A stretch of 48,438 nucleotides of DNA from Hyphomicrobiaceae bacterium (GCA_028066055.1 JALCBY010000026.1:1-48438); one strand, 5' to 3'. Counted from the first letter of the stretch, positions 26,205 to 37,659 are shown. A program made the numbers and translations. The notes: generated from the sequence alone by a model not told the origin.

Positions 26205-26555
26205 CTAGCGCTTGCAGGGTTGGGCCTCTGCCCGGCAGCGCCAAACCTGCGCGTCTCCGTCGAAGTCGCAGGTCATCTTGTGCCCCATTGCCAGCGCCCA
26301 GCTTCCCCAGCGCCGGCCATACTCAAATTTCGTAAAGCGCATCCAGTCTCGTATGGCCTTGATCTGCGCTTCCATCAAATCGGCCTTGGCGCCGTTTGCC
26401 GCATGCATGTGAGGCTTTTTGAACTCGGCCCGGCAGATCTTCCCGTTGGTATACAATTGCGGATGGCTGATTGCGCCCGCGTCAGGCGCTATGATCAGCA
26501 GCGGCAGAAGCAGTCCGGTGGCCGCAATGGAGAGACGAAGAACAGAAGAACGCAT
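26205..26555 (-). CDS. Small secreted protein with paired cysteines
   Basis: I do not recognise this 116-residue protein. It starts with a clear signal peptide (LRLSIAATGLLLPLLIIAPD, cut near AGA-IS). The mature part has cysteines in KICRAEF, KMTCDFDGDAQ and VWRCRAEAQPCKR, so two disulfides are possible outside the cytoplasm. The ATG at 26555 is preferred to the GTG at 26561, since GGGGTG lies before it. It lies in a minus-strand run and converges on the O-methyltransferase gene with 30 bases between stops. It is probably a periplasmic protein of unknown role. Confidence 0.7.
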   Translation of the reverse strand: MRSSVLRLSIAATGLLLPLLIIAPDAGAISHPQLYTNGKICRAEFKKPHMHAANGAKADLMEAQIKAIRDWMRFTKFEYGRRWGSWALAMGHKMTCDFDGDAQVWRCRAEAQPCKR

Positions 26556-26694
26556 ACTCACACCCCGATTGAGACTGGTCGGAGTGGTATGGTTACCGAA
26601 AACTTCTAAATGAACCGTGAGCGCTCCGGGAGACCGAGCGCAAAGCGTTCCCGCCGGACTGAAGAGTGCTGGGGGTTCGCACTGTCAGGGTTCG

Positions 26695-27666
26695 CTATTC
26701 CGCTGCGGCGTGCGACCGGGCGACCCGGGACTGTTCGGCGGCTTTCGCCTTTGCCTTCTTCTCGCGTTCCGCCATGATCCGTGCCTGCGCTTCAATCACG
26801 GCTTTTTTATCGCCGGGATAACCGAAGGCCGCGCGGAAGCGCTCCCTCCAGGTCTTCGCGTTGCGCACGTCGTGGATGAGATTTCCCCATTCGTTGAACG
26901 CAATCTTCAGCGGGTTGACCGACGTCAGGCGATGCACCAATCCATAGTCGCAGGGTTCATCCTCAAGCTCTTCCTGGAATGTTCCGAACATGCGATCCCA
27001 GACAATCAGGATGCCGGCATAATTCTTGTCGAGATAGACGGGGTTGCGCGAATGATGGACACGGTGATGCGACGGCGTGTTCAGGATCCATTCGAAAGGT
27101 TGCGGCAGTTTGCCGATCATGTCGGTATGAATCCAGGCCTGCCAGACGAGGCTCAGCGCGTATGTCGTGATGACGGCGGACGGTGGGAAGCCGACGAGCA
27201 CCAGTGGCAGGTGCATGAGCCAGGTCCCAACAATGAGACCGGTCCAGCCGAGCCTGAAATTCATGAAAACATTCATGCGGTTGCCGGAATGATGGACGGC
27301 GTGGTCGGCCCACATCCAGCGGATCTCGTGTTTGAACCGGTGCATCCAGTAGTAAAGGAAATCCGCCCCCAGAAACACCAGCACCCATGACCACCACTTG
27401 GTCATGTCGAATGTGAAAATGCGCCACTGGTAGACGAGAACGTAAAGGCCCGCGAGGACGAAAATCATCACCGGCTTGGCAACGGCACGGCCTATGGCGA
27501 TGCCCACGGACGCAGCCGCTTCGGCCGCCCCATACTCCTCTTCCCTCACGAATTTGCGCCATACAATCTCACACGCGACGAGCAGCAGGAATGCCGTCAG
27601 AAGTTCGGGATTGCGGATGACGATCGAGTAAGGGCTGTCGCCGAGAATGTTCGAGGCGTCATTCAT
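26695..27666 (-). CDS. Fatty acid hydroxylase/sterol desaturase-family membrane enzyme
   Basis: The 323-residue membrane protein has at least four hydrophobic stretches and the full set of iron-binding histidine boxes of the family: HRFKHE, DHAVHHSGNRMN and HHRVHHSRN. These form a di-iron site that uses oxygen to hydroxylate or desaturate a lipid. The last 45 residues are highly charged. The architecture matches bacterial sterol desaturase-like proteins rather than plant or yeast sterol enzymes. There is no neighbour suggesting the substrate. The ATG at 27666 has only a weak ribosome binding site upstream, so the start is somewhat uncertain. A large hairpin follows at 27714-27749 between it and the next gene. 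Confidence 0.9.
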   Translation of the reverse strand: MNDASNILGDSPYSIVIRNPELLTAFLLLVACEIVWRKFVREEEYGAAEAAASVGIAIGRAVAKPVMIFVLAGLYVLVYQWRIFTFDMTKWWSWVLVFLGADFLYYWMHRFKHEIRWMWADHAVHHSGNRMNVFMNFRLGWTGLIVGTWLMHLPLVLVGFPPSAVITTYALSLVWQAWIHTDMIGKLPQPFEWILNTPSHHRVHHSRNPVYLDKNYAGILIVWDRMFGTFQEELEDEPCDYGLVHRLTSVNPLKIAFNEWGNLIHDVRNAKTWRERFRAAFGYPGDKKAVIEAQARIMAEREKKAKAKAAEQSRVARSHAAAE

Positions 27667-27713
27667 GAGTCATATGGAGGCTTTGTCCCAAATGTTCCCA
27701 GCCCGAATATATA

Positions 27714-27749
27714 CAGGCCCGCACAGCCTATGACTAGCTGGCGGGCCTG
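27714..27749 (-). terminator. Strong hairpin downstream of small secreted protein gene
   Basis: CAGGCCCGC and GCGGGCCTG are perfect nine-base arms, with further pairing of AGC and GCT inside. On the minus strand it follows the stop of the small secreted protein at 27794 by about 45 bases. The sequence after it is TATATATTCGG, which is only partly T-rich, so it may be a structural or transcript-stabilising hairpin. Confidence 0.5.
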
Positions 27750-27793
27750 AAACTCGGCGGATTGGGGTCCGAACCCGTGACGTGATGTCGCTT

Positions 27794-28138
27794 TTAACGG
27801 CCTCTGTTGTCGCCTTCGATACCTTCCAGGCCGGCACAAGCCGAGGTGACACGAATATCACCGGCCAGAAAGAAACAGAGTTGCTGCTTCAGGTTGGGGT
27901 TGGTCCGAATCTGGCGGAATGTCACTTTCGATCCCGACTTCTGGGCGACACGTGCGAGATTGTAGTCCTCACAGTATGGCGTGATGTGCAAGCCTCCACC
28001 CGGCAGAACCTGCGCATTTCCCTGACACTGAATCGCAGCCTGAGCCTGCGGGGCCATACCCCCAACAGATACGACGGCTGCTGTCAGAAATGTACTGGCA
28101 AGTAGAGAAAAATTAAAAGGCAAAGCGAATTGCTTCAT
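27794..28138 (-). CDS. Small secreted protein of unknown function
   Basis: I do not recognise this 114-residue protein. A signal peptide is visible (LPFNFSLLASTFLTAAVVSV, cut near AQA-AIQ). Mature cysteines lie in IQCQGNA, TPYCEDYN, QLCFFLAG and TSACAGLE, four in all, suggesting two disulfides in the periplasm. The ATG at 28138 has GGAGAC nine bases upstream. It is followed by a strong hairpin and has no close partner. The gene stands alone with a 310-base gap on its 5' side. Confidence 0.7.
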   Translation of the reverse strand: MKQFALPFNFSLLASTFLTAAVVSVGGMAPQAQAAIQCQGNAQVLPGGGLHITPYCEDYNLARVAQKSGSKVTFRQIRTNPNLKQQLCFFLAGDIRVTSACAGLEGIEGDNRGR

Positions 28139-28449
28139 GAGTAAATGTCTCCTTTGACCCTCCAATAGAGCCCCGCGTTGCCCTCAAGCTGGGAACAGCG
28201 CCGATCACGTTCAACACACGAAGTCGCGTGCAGCACAAACGATTCCGTGACCGGTCAGCGCGTTAAAGGAATAGGCGGTTTCGTACAGAACAGGGCGGCC
28301 TGAACATCAATTCAGGCTGATTGGAATTGTGTCCTGCGGTATCGGCAACCAGCAGCAAACAGTGAGCCGCACCATGCAGGTCTTTTGTGGCATCAGATGC
28401 TTGATGTGCCACCCGCTCCGTAACTGATCCTGTCGAAAAGAAAAATCTG
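28139..28449. other. Intergenic region with two hairpins
   Basis: No gene is supported in these 311 bases. A perfect seven-base hairpin (GCCTGAA/TTCAGGC, 28298-28317) and a six-base hairpin (GTGGCA/TGCCAC, 28387-28412) are present. Neither has a clear U-run. Either could end or stabilise the acuI transcript arriving from 28450. Confidence 0.4.
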
Positions 28450-29436
28450 TCAACTCACGTTGAAAACGACGCGACCGCGTACCTTTCCTTCGACGATCTG
28501 GGGCGCCAGTTCGAGCACGTCCTCAAGAGGATGAGCGACTGCCATGGCCCTGAGTTTTCCGACCTCGAGATCCTTCGCCAGGCGCTCCCAGGCCTGAACC
28601 CGGCGCGGTTTCGGCACCATGATCGATTCCACTCCCTGCAGGGTAATCCCGCGCAGGATAAACGGCATGACACTCGTCGGCAGATCCGGCCCCTGGGCTA
28701 AACCGCACGCGGCAACGCAGCCATAATATTTCGTCTGGCTCAGGACATTCGCCAGCGTCGTACTGCCGACCGAGTCGATGGCACCGGCCCATCGTTCCTT
28801 GCCGAGCATCGAAGGTTTGCCTGAAAACTCGGACCGGTCGACAATTTCCGACGCACCGAGATATTTCAGATAATCCTCTTCCTCGGTCCGGCCCGTCGAG
28901 GCGACCACTTCGTAACCGAGTTTGGAAAGGACCGCGATCGCGACGCTTCCAACCCCGCCTGACGCACCGGTAACGAGCACCGGGCCGCTGTCCGGCTTCA
29001 GATCATGATCTTCCAGCGCCAGCACACAGAGCATCGCCGTGTATCCGGCGGTACCGATGGCCATAGCATCGGAGCAATTGAACTGCTTCGGAATGGGTAC
29101 GACCCAGTCGGCGTTGACCCGCGCCATTTGGGCGTAGCCGCCATAATGCGTCTCACTCAGGCCCCAGCCATTGACGGTAACACTGTCCCCCTTTTTGAAC
29201 TCCGCACTCTTTGAAGACTCCACGACACCCGCCAGATCGACACCGGGGATCATCGGCCATTTCCGAATAATCGGCGCCTTTCCCGTAATCGCAAGCCCGT
29301 CCTTGTAGTTAAGGGTGGAATGGGTCACGCGGATTGTGACATCGCCCTCCATCAGATCATCCTCGGTCATTTCGACCCAGTCGACCGACTGGCCATCGTC
29401 GGACTTTGTTGCCAGAAGTGCCTTGAAACCCGCCAT
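28450..29436 (-). CDS. acuI: MDR-family NADPH oxidoreductase, AcuI-like
   Basis: The protein (328 residues) is a zinc-independent medium-chain reductase. The NADPH-binding motif is VLVTGASGGVGSVAIAVLSK, and other family landmarks are THSTLNYKDGLAITG and PGVDLAGVV. Length and layout match AcuI, the acrylyl-CoA reductase that reduces acrylyl-CoA to propionyl-CoA and protects cells from acrylate. The group also includes YhdH-type proteins of the same shape, so the exact substrate is not proven. The ATG at 29436 has AGGTAGGG nearby; an upstream extension to 29571 looks non-coding. Two adjacent palindromes at 29595-29628 lie in its promoter region. No dddP or dmdA gene is in the window to support a dimethylsulfoniopropionate role. 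Confidence 0.85.
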   Translation of the reverse strand: MAGFKALLATKSDDGQSVDWVEMTEDDLMEGDVTIRVTHSTLNYKDGLAITGKAPIIRKWPMIPGVDLAGVVESSKSAEFKKGDSVTVNGWGLSETHYGGYAQMARVNADWVVPIPKQFNCSDAMAIGTAGYTAMLCVLALEDHDLKPDSGPVLVTGASGGVGSVAIAVLSKLGYEVVASTGRTEEEDYLKYLGASEIVDRSEFSGKPSMLGKERWAGAIDSVGSTTLANVLSQTKYYGCVAACGLAQGPDLPTSVMPFILRGITLQGVESIMVPKPRRVQAWERLAKDLEVGKLRAMAVAHPLEDVLELAPQIVEGKVRGRVVFNVS

Positions 29437-29594
29437 AAACCCTACCTTTTTTGACCGCAATGCTTCATCAATGTACGTGCCGCACGGACACACAAGTGCA
29501 GAGCAATACCCTGTTGGCAAGCGGAAAGTCCGCGCGCGAACCGCCAAACCGGTGGCGGGCATGCTCCCCAAACGATGACGCCATGTCCTCCATT

Positions 29595-29628
29595 ATGCAC
29601 AATTGTTGCATCGCACCAATATGGTGCG
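29595..29628. promoter_or_regulatory. Adjacent palindromes upstream of acuI
   Basis: ATGCA and TGCAT (29595-29611) are separated by a near-palindromic CAATTGT. Directly after them, CGCACCA and TGGTGCG (29612-29628) are perfect arms around ATA. Both lie about 160-190 bases before the acuI start codon. They may be operators for acuI or for the small gene on the other strand. Confidence 0.4.
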
Positions 29629-29722
29629 CTGCGTCAACGAATCTGTATTGCAATGTAATCCAGAGTCTCATTAAACTTTTGTCTAATGCGCTGAGGCGCG
29701 ACCACCGGAAAGGAGGCTTCCG

Positions 29723-29806
29723 ATGGGAGTGACAGCTAGACTGACCACATTCGCCACTATCGTGGTGATCGGATTTCTGACCGCGATCATTCTCGGCATG
29801 CTTTAA
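29723..29806 (+). CDS. Small single-helix membrane peptide with strong RBS
   Basis: This 27-residue frame encodes a short polar start followed by one hydrophobic helix (FATIVVIGFLTAIILGML). The ribosome binding site is the full AGGAGG six bases before the ATG. Such a site is rare by chance, and the frame ends 85 bases before a strong terminator, so it is likely real. It is divergent from acuI and converges on the aminotransferase gene. It is probably a small inner-membrane peptide. The function is unknown. Confidence 0.6.
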   Translation: MGVTARLTTFATIVVIGFLTAIILGML

Positions 29807-29890
29807 GCCCCCCAAGGCTTTTGCCTCCGTTAAGTTGAACAGTGGCCAGGGCCAGGAACGGGCCAAACGAAATCCGAGCAAAAAAATCCG

Positions 29891-29923
29891 AAAGGCTGCC
29901 CCACCGGGCAGCCTTTCTCTTTT
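29891..29923. terminator. Strong bidirectional terminator
   Basis: AAAGGCTGCCC and GGGCAGCCTTT form a perfect eleven-base stem around CACC. CTCTTTTTT follows on the plus strand, and on the minus strand CGGATTTTTTTGC follows. It is the strongest terminator in the window and closes the small membrane peptide gene from the left and the methionine-cycle operon from the right. Confidence 0.92.
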
Positions 29924-29946
29924 TTGGGCTTATGCGATCTCACCCG

Positions 29947-31122
29947 CTATGACAGGCGTTCGCGGAGTTCCCGCAGAAAGGTCTCAATCTCGTCTTCCGA
30001 ATTGTAGTAGTGCGGCGAAACACGGACGATGTTCGGAAGCGCACGCGCCGTCGCGTCGATCAGCGTGCTGGCGGGACGCGACGCACTCACATTGATATTC
30101 CGCTCGCGCAGAGCCGACGCGATATCGGCTGCTTCCACCCGCTCGTGAGAGAAGGTCACAATCGCACATTTCTCCGTGCCGATATCCCGAACGGTCACGC
30201 CGTCGAGTTTTACCAGCTCGCCGCGCAAACCGGCGGCCAGGCCAAAGGCGCGCGCACAAATCGCGTCCAGACCAAGATCCAAAGCATAATCGGCTGCCGC
30301 ACCCATCCCGAGATGCAGCGCGGGAGAACTTTCCCAGCTTTCGAACCTCCGGGCGTCGGACCGCATTTCATAACTGTCGGGCCCGGTCCATGTGGCGCCG
30401 AACAGGTCCAGCATGTAAGGCTCGATATCTTTCAGCCGGTCCTTCTTGACGTAAAGAAATCCGCTGCCGCGCGGGCCCCGCAGGAATTTCCGCGCGGTCG
30501 CCGACAGATAGTCGCAACCCAACGCGCTGACATCCACCGGCGTCTGCCCGACGGCCTGGCATGCATCCAGCAGGCAGGGAATGCCGTGCGCACCGGCAAT
30601 CGCGCCGATTTCCGCTGCTGGGTTCATCAGGCCGCCGTTGGTCGGAATCCAGGTGATCGCGATGAGCTTGACCCTGTCATCGATCATTTGCTCCAGCGCG
30701 TGCGGGTCGGTTGCGCCGGAGGCGTCACTCGGGATGACATCGATCACGCAGCCCGTTCGCCGCGCCATCTGCAGATAGGCAATGTAGTTCGCGGCATATT
30801 CAACTTCCGCCGTCAGAATACGGTCGCCTTCTTTCAGGTCCTGGGCAAAGAACGCCCACTGCCACGCGACGGTCGCATTCTCGGCAAAAGCGATTTCCGA
30901 TGGATCGGCGCCGATCAAACGCGCGACGGAAGCGTATGCGTCAAGGAGGCGGTCGTCCTCCTGCGCCTTCGCCTCATAGCCGCCAATTCGCGCCTCGAGA
31001 TCGAGATGACCGTTCACGGCATCGAGCACCGGCTGGGGCATGAGGCTCGCGCCCGCATTGTTCAGATGGACGCGGTGCTGCGTCCCGGGCGTTTCAGCAC
31101 GCACCGCCTCAAGTTCGATCAC
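29947..31122 (-). CDS. Class V aminotransferase-fold PLP enzyme
   Basis: The 391-residue protein belongs to the cysteine desulfurase/isopenicillin epimerase-like group. The PLP lysine is K212 in SATARKFLRGPRGSGFL, and D186 in CLLDACQAVG holds the cofactor ring nitrogen. The N-terminal HLNNAGASLMPQPV is typical of the family. The GTG start at 31122 has GAGGAG nine bases upstream; the annotated frame to 31176 would overlap metH and is less likely. It follows metH by 19 bases and is probably read from the same promoter. A sulfur-transfer or amino-acid lyase activity on a methionine-cycle product (homocysteine or cysteine) would fit, but similar enzymes act on many substrates, so no reaction is assigned. 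Confidence 0.88.
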   Translation of the reverse strand: MIELEAVRAETPGTQHRVHLNNAGASLMPQPVLDAVNGHLDLEARIGGYEAKAQEDDRLLDAYASVARLIGADPSEIAFAENATVAWQWAFFAQDLKEGDRILTAEVEYAANYIAYLQMARRTGCVIDVIPSDASGATDPHALEQMIDDRVKLIAITWIPTNGGLMNPAAEIGAIAGAHGIPCLLDACQAVGQTPVDVSALGCDYLSATARKFLRGPRGSGFLYVKKDRLKDIEPYMLDLFGATWTGPDSYEMRSDARRFESWESSPALHLGMGAAADYALDLGLDAICARAFGLAAGLRGELVKLDGVTVRDIGTEKCAIVTFSHERVEAADIASALRERNINVSASRPASTLIDATARALPNIVRVSPHYYNSEDEIETFLRELRERLS

Positions 31123-31141
31123 GGTCAATTTCTCCTCTGAA

Positions 31142-33826
<2,685 letters not shown>

Positions 33827-33863
33827 GAACTCATACTTTCCTGATAATCAGCACGACCGAAGG

Positions 33864-34925
33864 CTACGTGTGCACGAAGGGTTCAAGCCCGGAGAGCCGC
33901 ATCTCGTGGTTTGGCTTCGGGATCTTGCGTGGAGGATGCTTGGCGACCGCCTGTGCCACAAGACGGATGTGTTCCGGTGTGGTGCCGCAGCACCCGCCGA
34001 CGATGTTCACCAGTCCGTCACGCGCCCATTCCTCGAGCTTGGGGGCATATTGCTCGGGCGTCTCGTCATATTCACCCAACTCGTTCGGCAGTCCCGCATT
34101 CGGGTAGGCCGACACAAGCGCTTCCGCTTCTTCCGCCAGATCTGCGACCGCAGGCCGCAACTGTTCGGCACCGAATGAGCAGTTCATTCCGATCGAGAAG
34201 GGTTTCAGATGCCGGACCGAATACCAGAAAGCCTCCGGTGTCTGCCCGGACAGGTTGCGGCCGGAAAGATCGGTGATCGTGCCGGAAATCATGATCGGCA
34301 GTTCAGCACCGTCTTCAGCAAATATCTGCTTGATCGCGAAGCCCGCCGCCTTGGCGTTCAGGGTATCAAAAATGGTCTCAATCAGAAGCGTATCGCACCC
34401 GCCTTCGATCAAACCCCGCACCTCCTCGCCATACGCCTCGACAAGTTCATCAAAGGTCACGTTGCGGAAACCGGGATCGTTCACATCGGGCGAGATCGAT
34501 GCGGTTCTGTTGGTGGGCCCGATCGCACCCGCCACAAAGCGCGGCTTCTCAGGCGTCTTTTCGGAATATGCGTCAGCGGCCTCGCGCGCAATCCGCGCGG
34601 CTTCGAGGTTGAGCTCGTACGCAATCCCTTCGAGCCCATAATCCGACTGGGAGATCGACGTCGCATTAAATGTATTCGTTTCAATGATATCCGCACCAGC
34701 TTCGAGATAGGCATCGTGAATCTCGCGGATGATTTGCGGTTGCGTGAGGACCAGAAGGTCATTGTTCCCTTTAAGATCCTGATCCCAATCCTTGTATCTT
34801 TCGCCGCGATATCCTGCCTCGTCGAGCTTGTAGCTCTGAATCATTGTGCCGAAGGCCCCATCCATGACGAGGATGCGCTTTGCCGCCTCGGATTTAAGCG
34901 CGGTGATCCGTTCATCCCTTGTCAT
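33864..34925 (-). CDS. metH: Methionine synthase, homocysteine S-methyltransferase half
   Basis: The 353-residue protein is the homocysteine-binding (N-terminal) half of methionine synthase. It takes the methyl group from methylcobalamin in the partner protein. Zinc-binding cysteines are in [13 protein letters not shown] and [11 protein letters not shown], the standard trio. The start [20 protein letters not shown] leads into the conserved [15 protein letters not shown] region. Its start overlaps the metF stop (34922-34925), so it is translationally coupled to metF. The partner cobalamin-binding half is encoded 37 bases downstream in the same operon. The gene symbol reflects half of a split metH; some databases call this type of half a separate homocysteine methyltransferase. 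Confidence 0.95.
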   Translation of the reverse strand: MTRDERITALKSEAAKRILVMDGAFGTMIQSYKLDEAGYRGERYKDWDQDLKGNNDLLVLTQPQIIREIHDAYLEAGADIIETNTFNATSISQSDYGLEGIAYELNLEAARIAREAADAYSEKTPEKPRFVAGAIGPTNRTASISPDVNDPGFRNVTFDELVEAYGEEVRGLIEGGCDTLLIETIFDTLNAKAAGFAIKQIFAEDGAELPIMISGTITDLSGRNLSGQTPEAFWYSVRHLKPFSIGMNCSFGAEQLRPAVADLAEEAEALVSAYPNAGLPNELGEYDETPEQYAPKLEEWARDGLVNIVGGCCGTTPEHIRLVAQAVAKHPPRKIPKPNHEMRLSGLEPFVHT

Positions 34926-35836
34926 GCCTGGACTTCCTTTTGCACTTGTCGCTGCGGCCTCAGGCCAAGCAGGTGGCAGATCGCGAACACAAGGTCCGCG
35001 CGGTTCAGCGTATAGAAGTGAAATTCGCTCACGCCTTGCGAAACGAGCCCCTGCACCTGCTCAGCCGCGATGGTAGCCGCCACCAGCTTGCGCGATTCGG
35101 GATCGTCCTCAAGCCCCTCATACTGGCGCGCAATCCGGCTCGGCATATGCGTGCCGCAGGACCCGGCAAACTTTGCGATCTGATTGAAGTTATGAATCGG
35201 TATCAGACCCGGCGTAACGGGAATATCGATCCCCCGTGCGCGCACCCGGTCGAGGTACCGGAAATAGAGGTCGTTGTCGAAAAAGAACTGCGTGATTGCC
35301 CGTGTCGCACCCGCATCGACCTTTGCCTGAAGCATATCGATGTCCGCATCGAAATCCGTGCTTTCAGGATGTTTTTCCGGATAGGCCGAGACAAAGACTT
35401 CGAAATCGCCAATACGCCGGACACCAGCGACGAGTTCTGCCGCGTTGGCGTAGCCTCGCGCATATGGAGCATATTTGGCATGGCCCTCCGGCGGATCACC
35501 GCGCAGCGCCACGATATGGCGCACGCCGAGGTCCCAGTAGGATCTGATGACCTCGTCAACCTCTTCCCTGCTCGCCGCCACACACGTCAAATGTGCTGCG
35601 GGCGTGAGACTGGTCTCCTTCAGAATGCGGGCAATGGTTGAGTGAGTCCGCTCGCGCGTCGAACCGCCTGCGCCGTATGTCACGGACACGAAGTGCGGAT
35701 CGAGAGGGTCAAGCCGACGCACGGAGTCCCACAAGATACCTTCCATCTTGGCGTTTTTGGGTGGGAAAAACTCGAACGAAACGTCAATGTCCCGTTCCTG
35801 CCGCGGTGGTTTGTTCATTGTCGTATCCAGCATCAT
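34922..35836 (-). CDS. metF: Methylenetetrahydrofolate reductase
   Basis: The protein reduces 5,10-methylenetetrahydrofolate to 5-methyltetrahydrofolate, the methyl donor of the MetH pair. The 304-residue FAD-binding barrel has the usual signatures: [16 protein letters not shown], the second [20 protein letters not shown], and [10 protein letters not shown]. The length fits bacterial MetF. It overlaps the upstream ArsR/methyltransferase gene (ATGA) and the downstream metH half by four bases each. That gives the operon order regulator-metF-metH(N)-metH(C)-aminotransferase with coupling at the first two junctions. Confidence 0.96.
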   Translation of the reverse strand: MMLDTTMNKPPRQERDIDVSFEFFPPKNAKMEGILWDSVRRLDPLDPHFVSVTYGAGGSTRERTHSTIARILKETSLTPAAHLTCVAASREEVDEVIRSYWDLGVRHIVALRGDPPEGHAKYAPYARGYANAAELVAGVRRIGDFEVFVSAYPEKHPESTDFDADIDMLQAKVDAGATRAITQFFFDNDLYFRYLDRVRARGIDIPVTPGLIPIHNFNQIAKFAGSCGTHMPSRIARQYEGLEDDPESRKLVAATIAAEQVQGLVSQGVSEFHFYTLNRADLVFAICHLLGLRPQRQVQKEVQA

Positions 35837-36903
35837 GACGCCCCTTCAAACTGCAAAGCGACTGAACCGGCTCTACGCTCATGCGGCACACCGGGCTTTT
35901 CTGCGACCCAGAACGAGACCGTCAGTTTCTGCGCACCTTCATTTTGCGCCGGCTGCAGATCTCGTTGCGACGTCAGTTTTAACCCGGCACTGGTAACCCA
36001 ATCCTCAACATGCGCCGGCTCCAGGCCTAAGCGCAGATGCGCATGCTCGTCACGAAGGAATTCCAGATCGTGCGGCGCAAAATCGACGATCAGCAGCCGA
36101 CCGCCCGGCATCAGGATCCGCGCCGCTTCCTCGAGCGCTGCCGCCGGGTCGTCGAGATAATGCAAAACCTGATGGAGAATGACCGCATCCGCCTCGCCAT
36201 CGGCAAAGCCCAAGCCGAACAGGTCGCCATGCCGGACCTGACAATGACCGAGCTGGGAGGCTTCCAGTTTAGCGCGCGCATAAGCAAGCATATCTCGGTT
36301 CACGTCCACGCCGATGGCCCGCCGCGCCCGCGACGCAAACAGTTCGAGCATTCGGCCCGTCCCGGTCCCAAGATCGACCAGACACTCGAACGGCCCCGGT
36401 CCCAGCGTTTCGAGCACAGCACCTTCCACCTGCTCTTCGGCGAGATGGAGCGATCGAATGACATCCCACTCCGCGGCATTCGCCTTGAAATAAGCCTGCG
36501 CCGCCTCAGCCCGTTCGCGCAATACCGCCTCCGCCCGGACGCGGTCGCGCTCAAGGTCCGGATCTGTGAGATCGAGGGACGCAACGATGGCCCTGGCCAT
36601 GTCCGCCTGCGCCCCTTTCGCCGCAAGCCGGAAAAACACCCAGCTTCCCTCGCGGAACCGCTCGATCAGCCCAGCATCGGCGAGGAGTTTCAAATGCCGC
36701 GAAATGCGTGGCTGGCTCTGTCCCATGATGCGCGTCAAGTCCTTGACGTTGAGCTCACCTGCCGCCAGCAGGACAAGCAAACGCAACCGGGTCGCCTCGC
36801 CCGCCGCTTTCAGCGCGGATAGAAGCTCTCCCGTCGTCATTTTCTCTGACGCGATGCCTCTCAACTCCGGACCGAGATCCAAACTCGGGTCAAGGTTTGC
36901 CAT
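35833..36903 (-). CDS. ArsR-type regulator fused to SAM-dependent methyltransferase
   Basis: The 356-residue protein has an N-terminal ArsR winged helix (residues about 15-85: LLSALKAAGEATRLRLLVLL, then DLTRIMGQSQPRISRHLKLL). A class I methyltransferase Rossmann fold follows from about 130 (FECLVDLGTGTGRMLELFA, motif I; DAVILHQVLHYLDDPAAALE). Related fused proteins regulate methionine-cycle genes and are thought to sense SAM or S-adenosylhomocysteine; the SahR group is of this type. It heads the metF-metH operon and overlaps metF by ATGA. A perfect ArsR-type palindrome lies 69 bases upstream, suggesting autorepression. The methyltransferase domain may act as a ligand sensor rather than as an enzyme. 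The start at 36903 has AGGA about ten bases before it. Confidence 0.9.
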   Translation of the reverse strand: MANLDPSLDLGPELRGIASEKMTTGELLSALKAAGEATRLRLLVLLAAGELNVKDLTRIMGQSQPRISRHLKLLADAGLIERFREGSWVFFRLAAKGAQADMARAIVASLDLTDPDLERDRVRAEAVLRERAEAAQAYFKANAAEWDVIRSLHLAEEQVEGAVLETLGPGPFECLVDLGTGTGRMLELFASRARRAIGVDVNRDMLAYARAKLEASQLGHCQVRHGDLFGLGFADGEADAVILHQVLHYLDDPAAALEEAARILMPGGRLLIVDFAPHDLEFLRDEHAHLRLGLEPAHVEDWVTSAGLKLTSQRDLQPAQNEGAQKLTVSFWVAEKPGVPHERRAGSVALQFEGAS

Positions 36904-36971
36904 GGTTCCAATCCTGTCGCACCCATAGACAGGCGCGATTGTGCGCCTCGTTGCACATAAACTAGACCAAA

Positions 36972-36995
36972 ACATATAAATATGTCTTTATATGT
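36972..36995. promoter_or_regulatory. ArsR-type operator of methionine operon
   Basis: ACATATAAA and TTTATATGT are perfect nine-base arms around TATGTC, 69 bases before the start of the regulator gene. This is the typical size and spacing of a site bound by an ArsR-family dimer. It probably controls the whole metF-metH operon. Confidence 0.75.
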
Positions 36996-37092
36996 CAAGC
37001 AGCATCACCGTCAATGTGGATACCGCCAGACGTAAAAGGACCGGCACTCCGCCAGGGAGCACCGGCCCGCTCTAGATGTGTGATCCGCTATA

Positions 37093-37518
37093 TTATTTGA
37101 CGGTAACGGTGATCGCCTCGCTCTCAACCGGCTTGTCGTGCGGAATATGGTTCAGATCGCCGAGAATGAGCTGGAGCTTGTAGGTTCCCGGTTTGAGCTC
37201 GACCTTCGTTTCGGTCTGGCCGCCGCCGAAGTGAATGTGTTTTTCATCCGCCGGGATCGGAGCGTTATAATCTTCCAGCTTCTGGTTGATGAGCAGATGA
37301 TGGTGTCCGGTGTTCTTTTTCTCGGTTCCCGCTGGTGCAACCCCCATACCACTCAGACCGAACTTGACCGAAACGGGGCTGGAAACCGTGGCGCCGTCAG
37401 CGGGTTCGATAAAGTAAACCTTTGCACCCTCCGGCGCTTTGTTCCTATGACCGTCGGCGAGAGCCGAACCAACGCCAAGACCAAGAGCTACTGCACCAAC
37501 CAATGCGATCCTGAGCAT
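37093..37518 (-). CDS. DUF4399 exported protein
   Basis: The protein has 141 residues and a signal peptide (LRIALVGAVALGLGVGSALA, then DGHRNK). The mature part is a beta-sandwich-like domain recognisable as DUF4399: VYFIEPADGATVSSPVSVKF, NTGHHHLLIN with a His-rich pair, and KHIHFGGGQTE. The histidines may bind a metal such as copper. GGAGG eight bases before the ATG at 37518 is a strong ribosome binding site. The gene stands alone, divergent from an exported methyltransferase-like gene. Its role in the periplasm is unknown. Confidence 0.85.
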   Translation of the reverse strand: MLRIALVGAVALGLGVGSALADGHRNKAPEGAKVYFIEPADGATVSSPVSVKFGLSGMGVAPAGTEKKNTGHHHLLINQKLEDYNAPIPADEKHIHFGGGQTETKVELKPGTYKLQLILGDLNHIPHDKPVESEAITVTVK

Positions 37519-37659
37519 GTCTGTTTTCCTCCCTGTACTAAGCGACTTTGCAGTCCACAAATTGTCAGTGGGTAGAGTGGATGTAAATATACGAAGCGTC
37601 TACCCCAACGATGCGGAGACACGAACCGGCCTGGCCGACCGAGCCGATAAGGGATCGTC

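Noticed and set aside
27740-27785. tRNA-like T-arm (GGGTTCGGACCCC on the minus strand) suggesting a tRNA remnant
   Set aside because: No acceptor, D or anticodon arm could be found around it; a GGGT/ACCC mini-hairpin explains the likeness.
36904-37080. SAM riboswitch before the methionine operon
   Set aside because: No recognisable SAM-I or SAM-II fold could be traced; the ArsR palindrome accounts for regulation.
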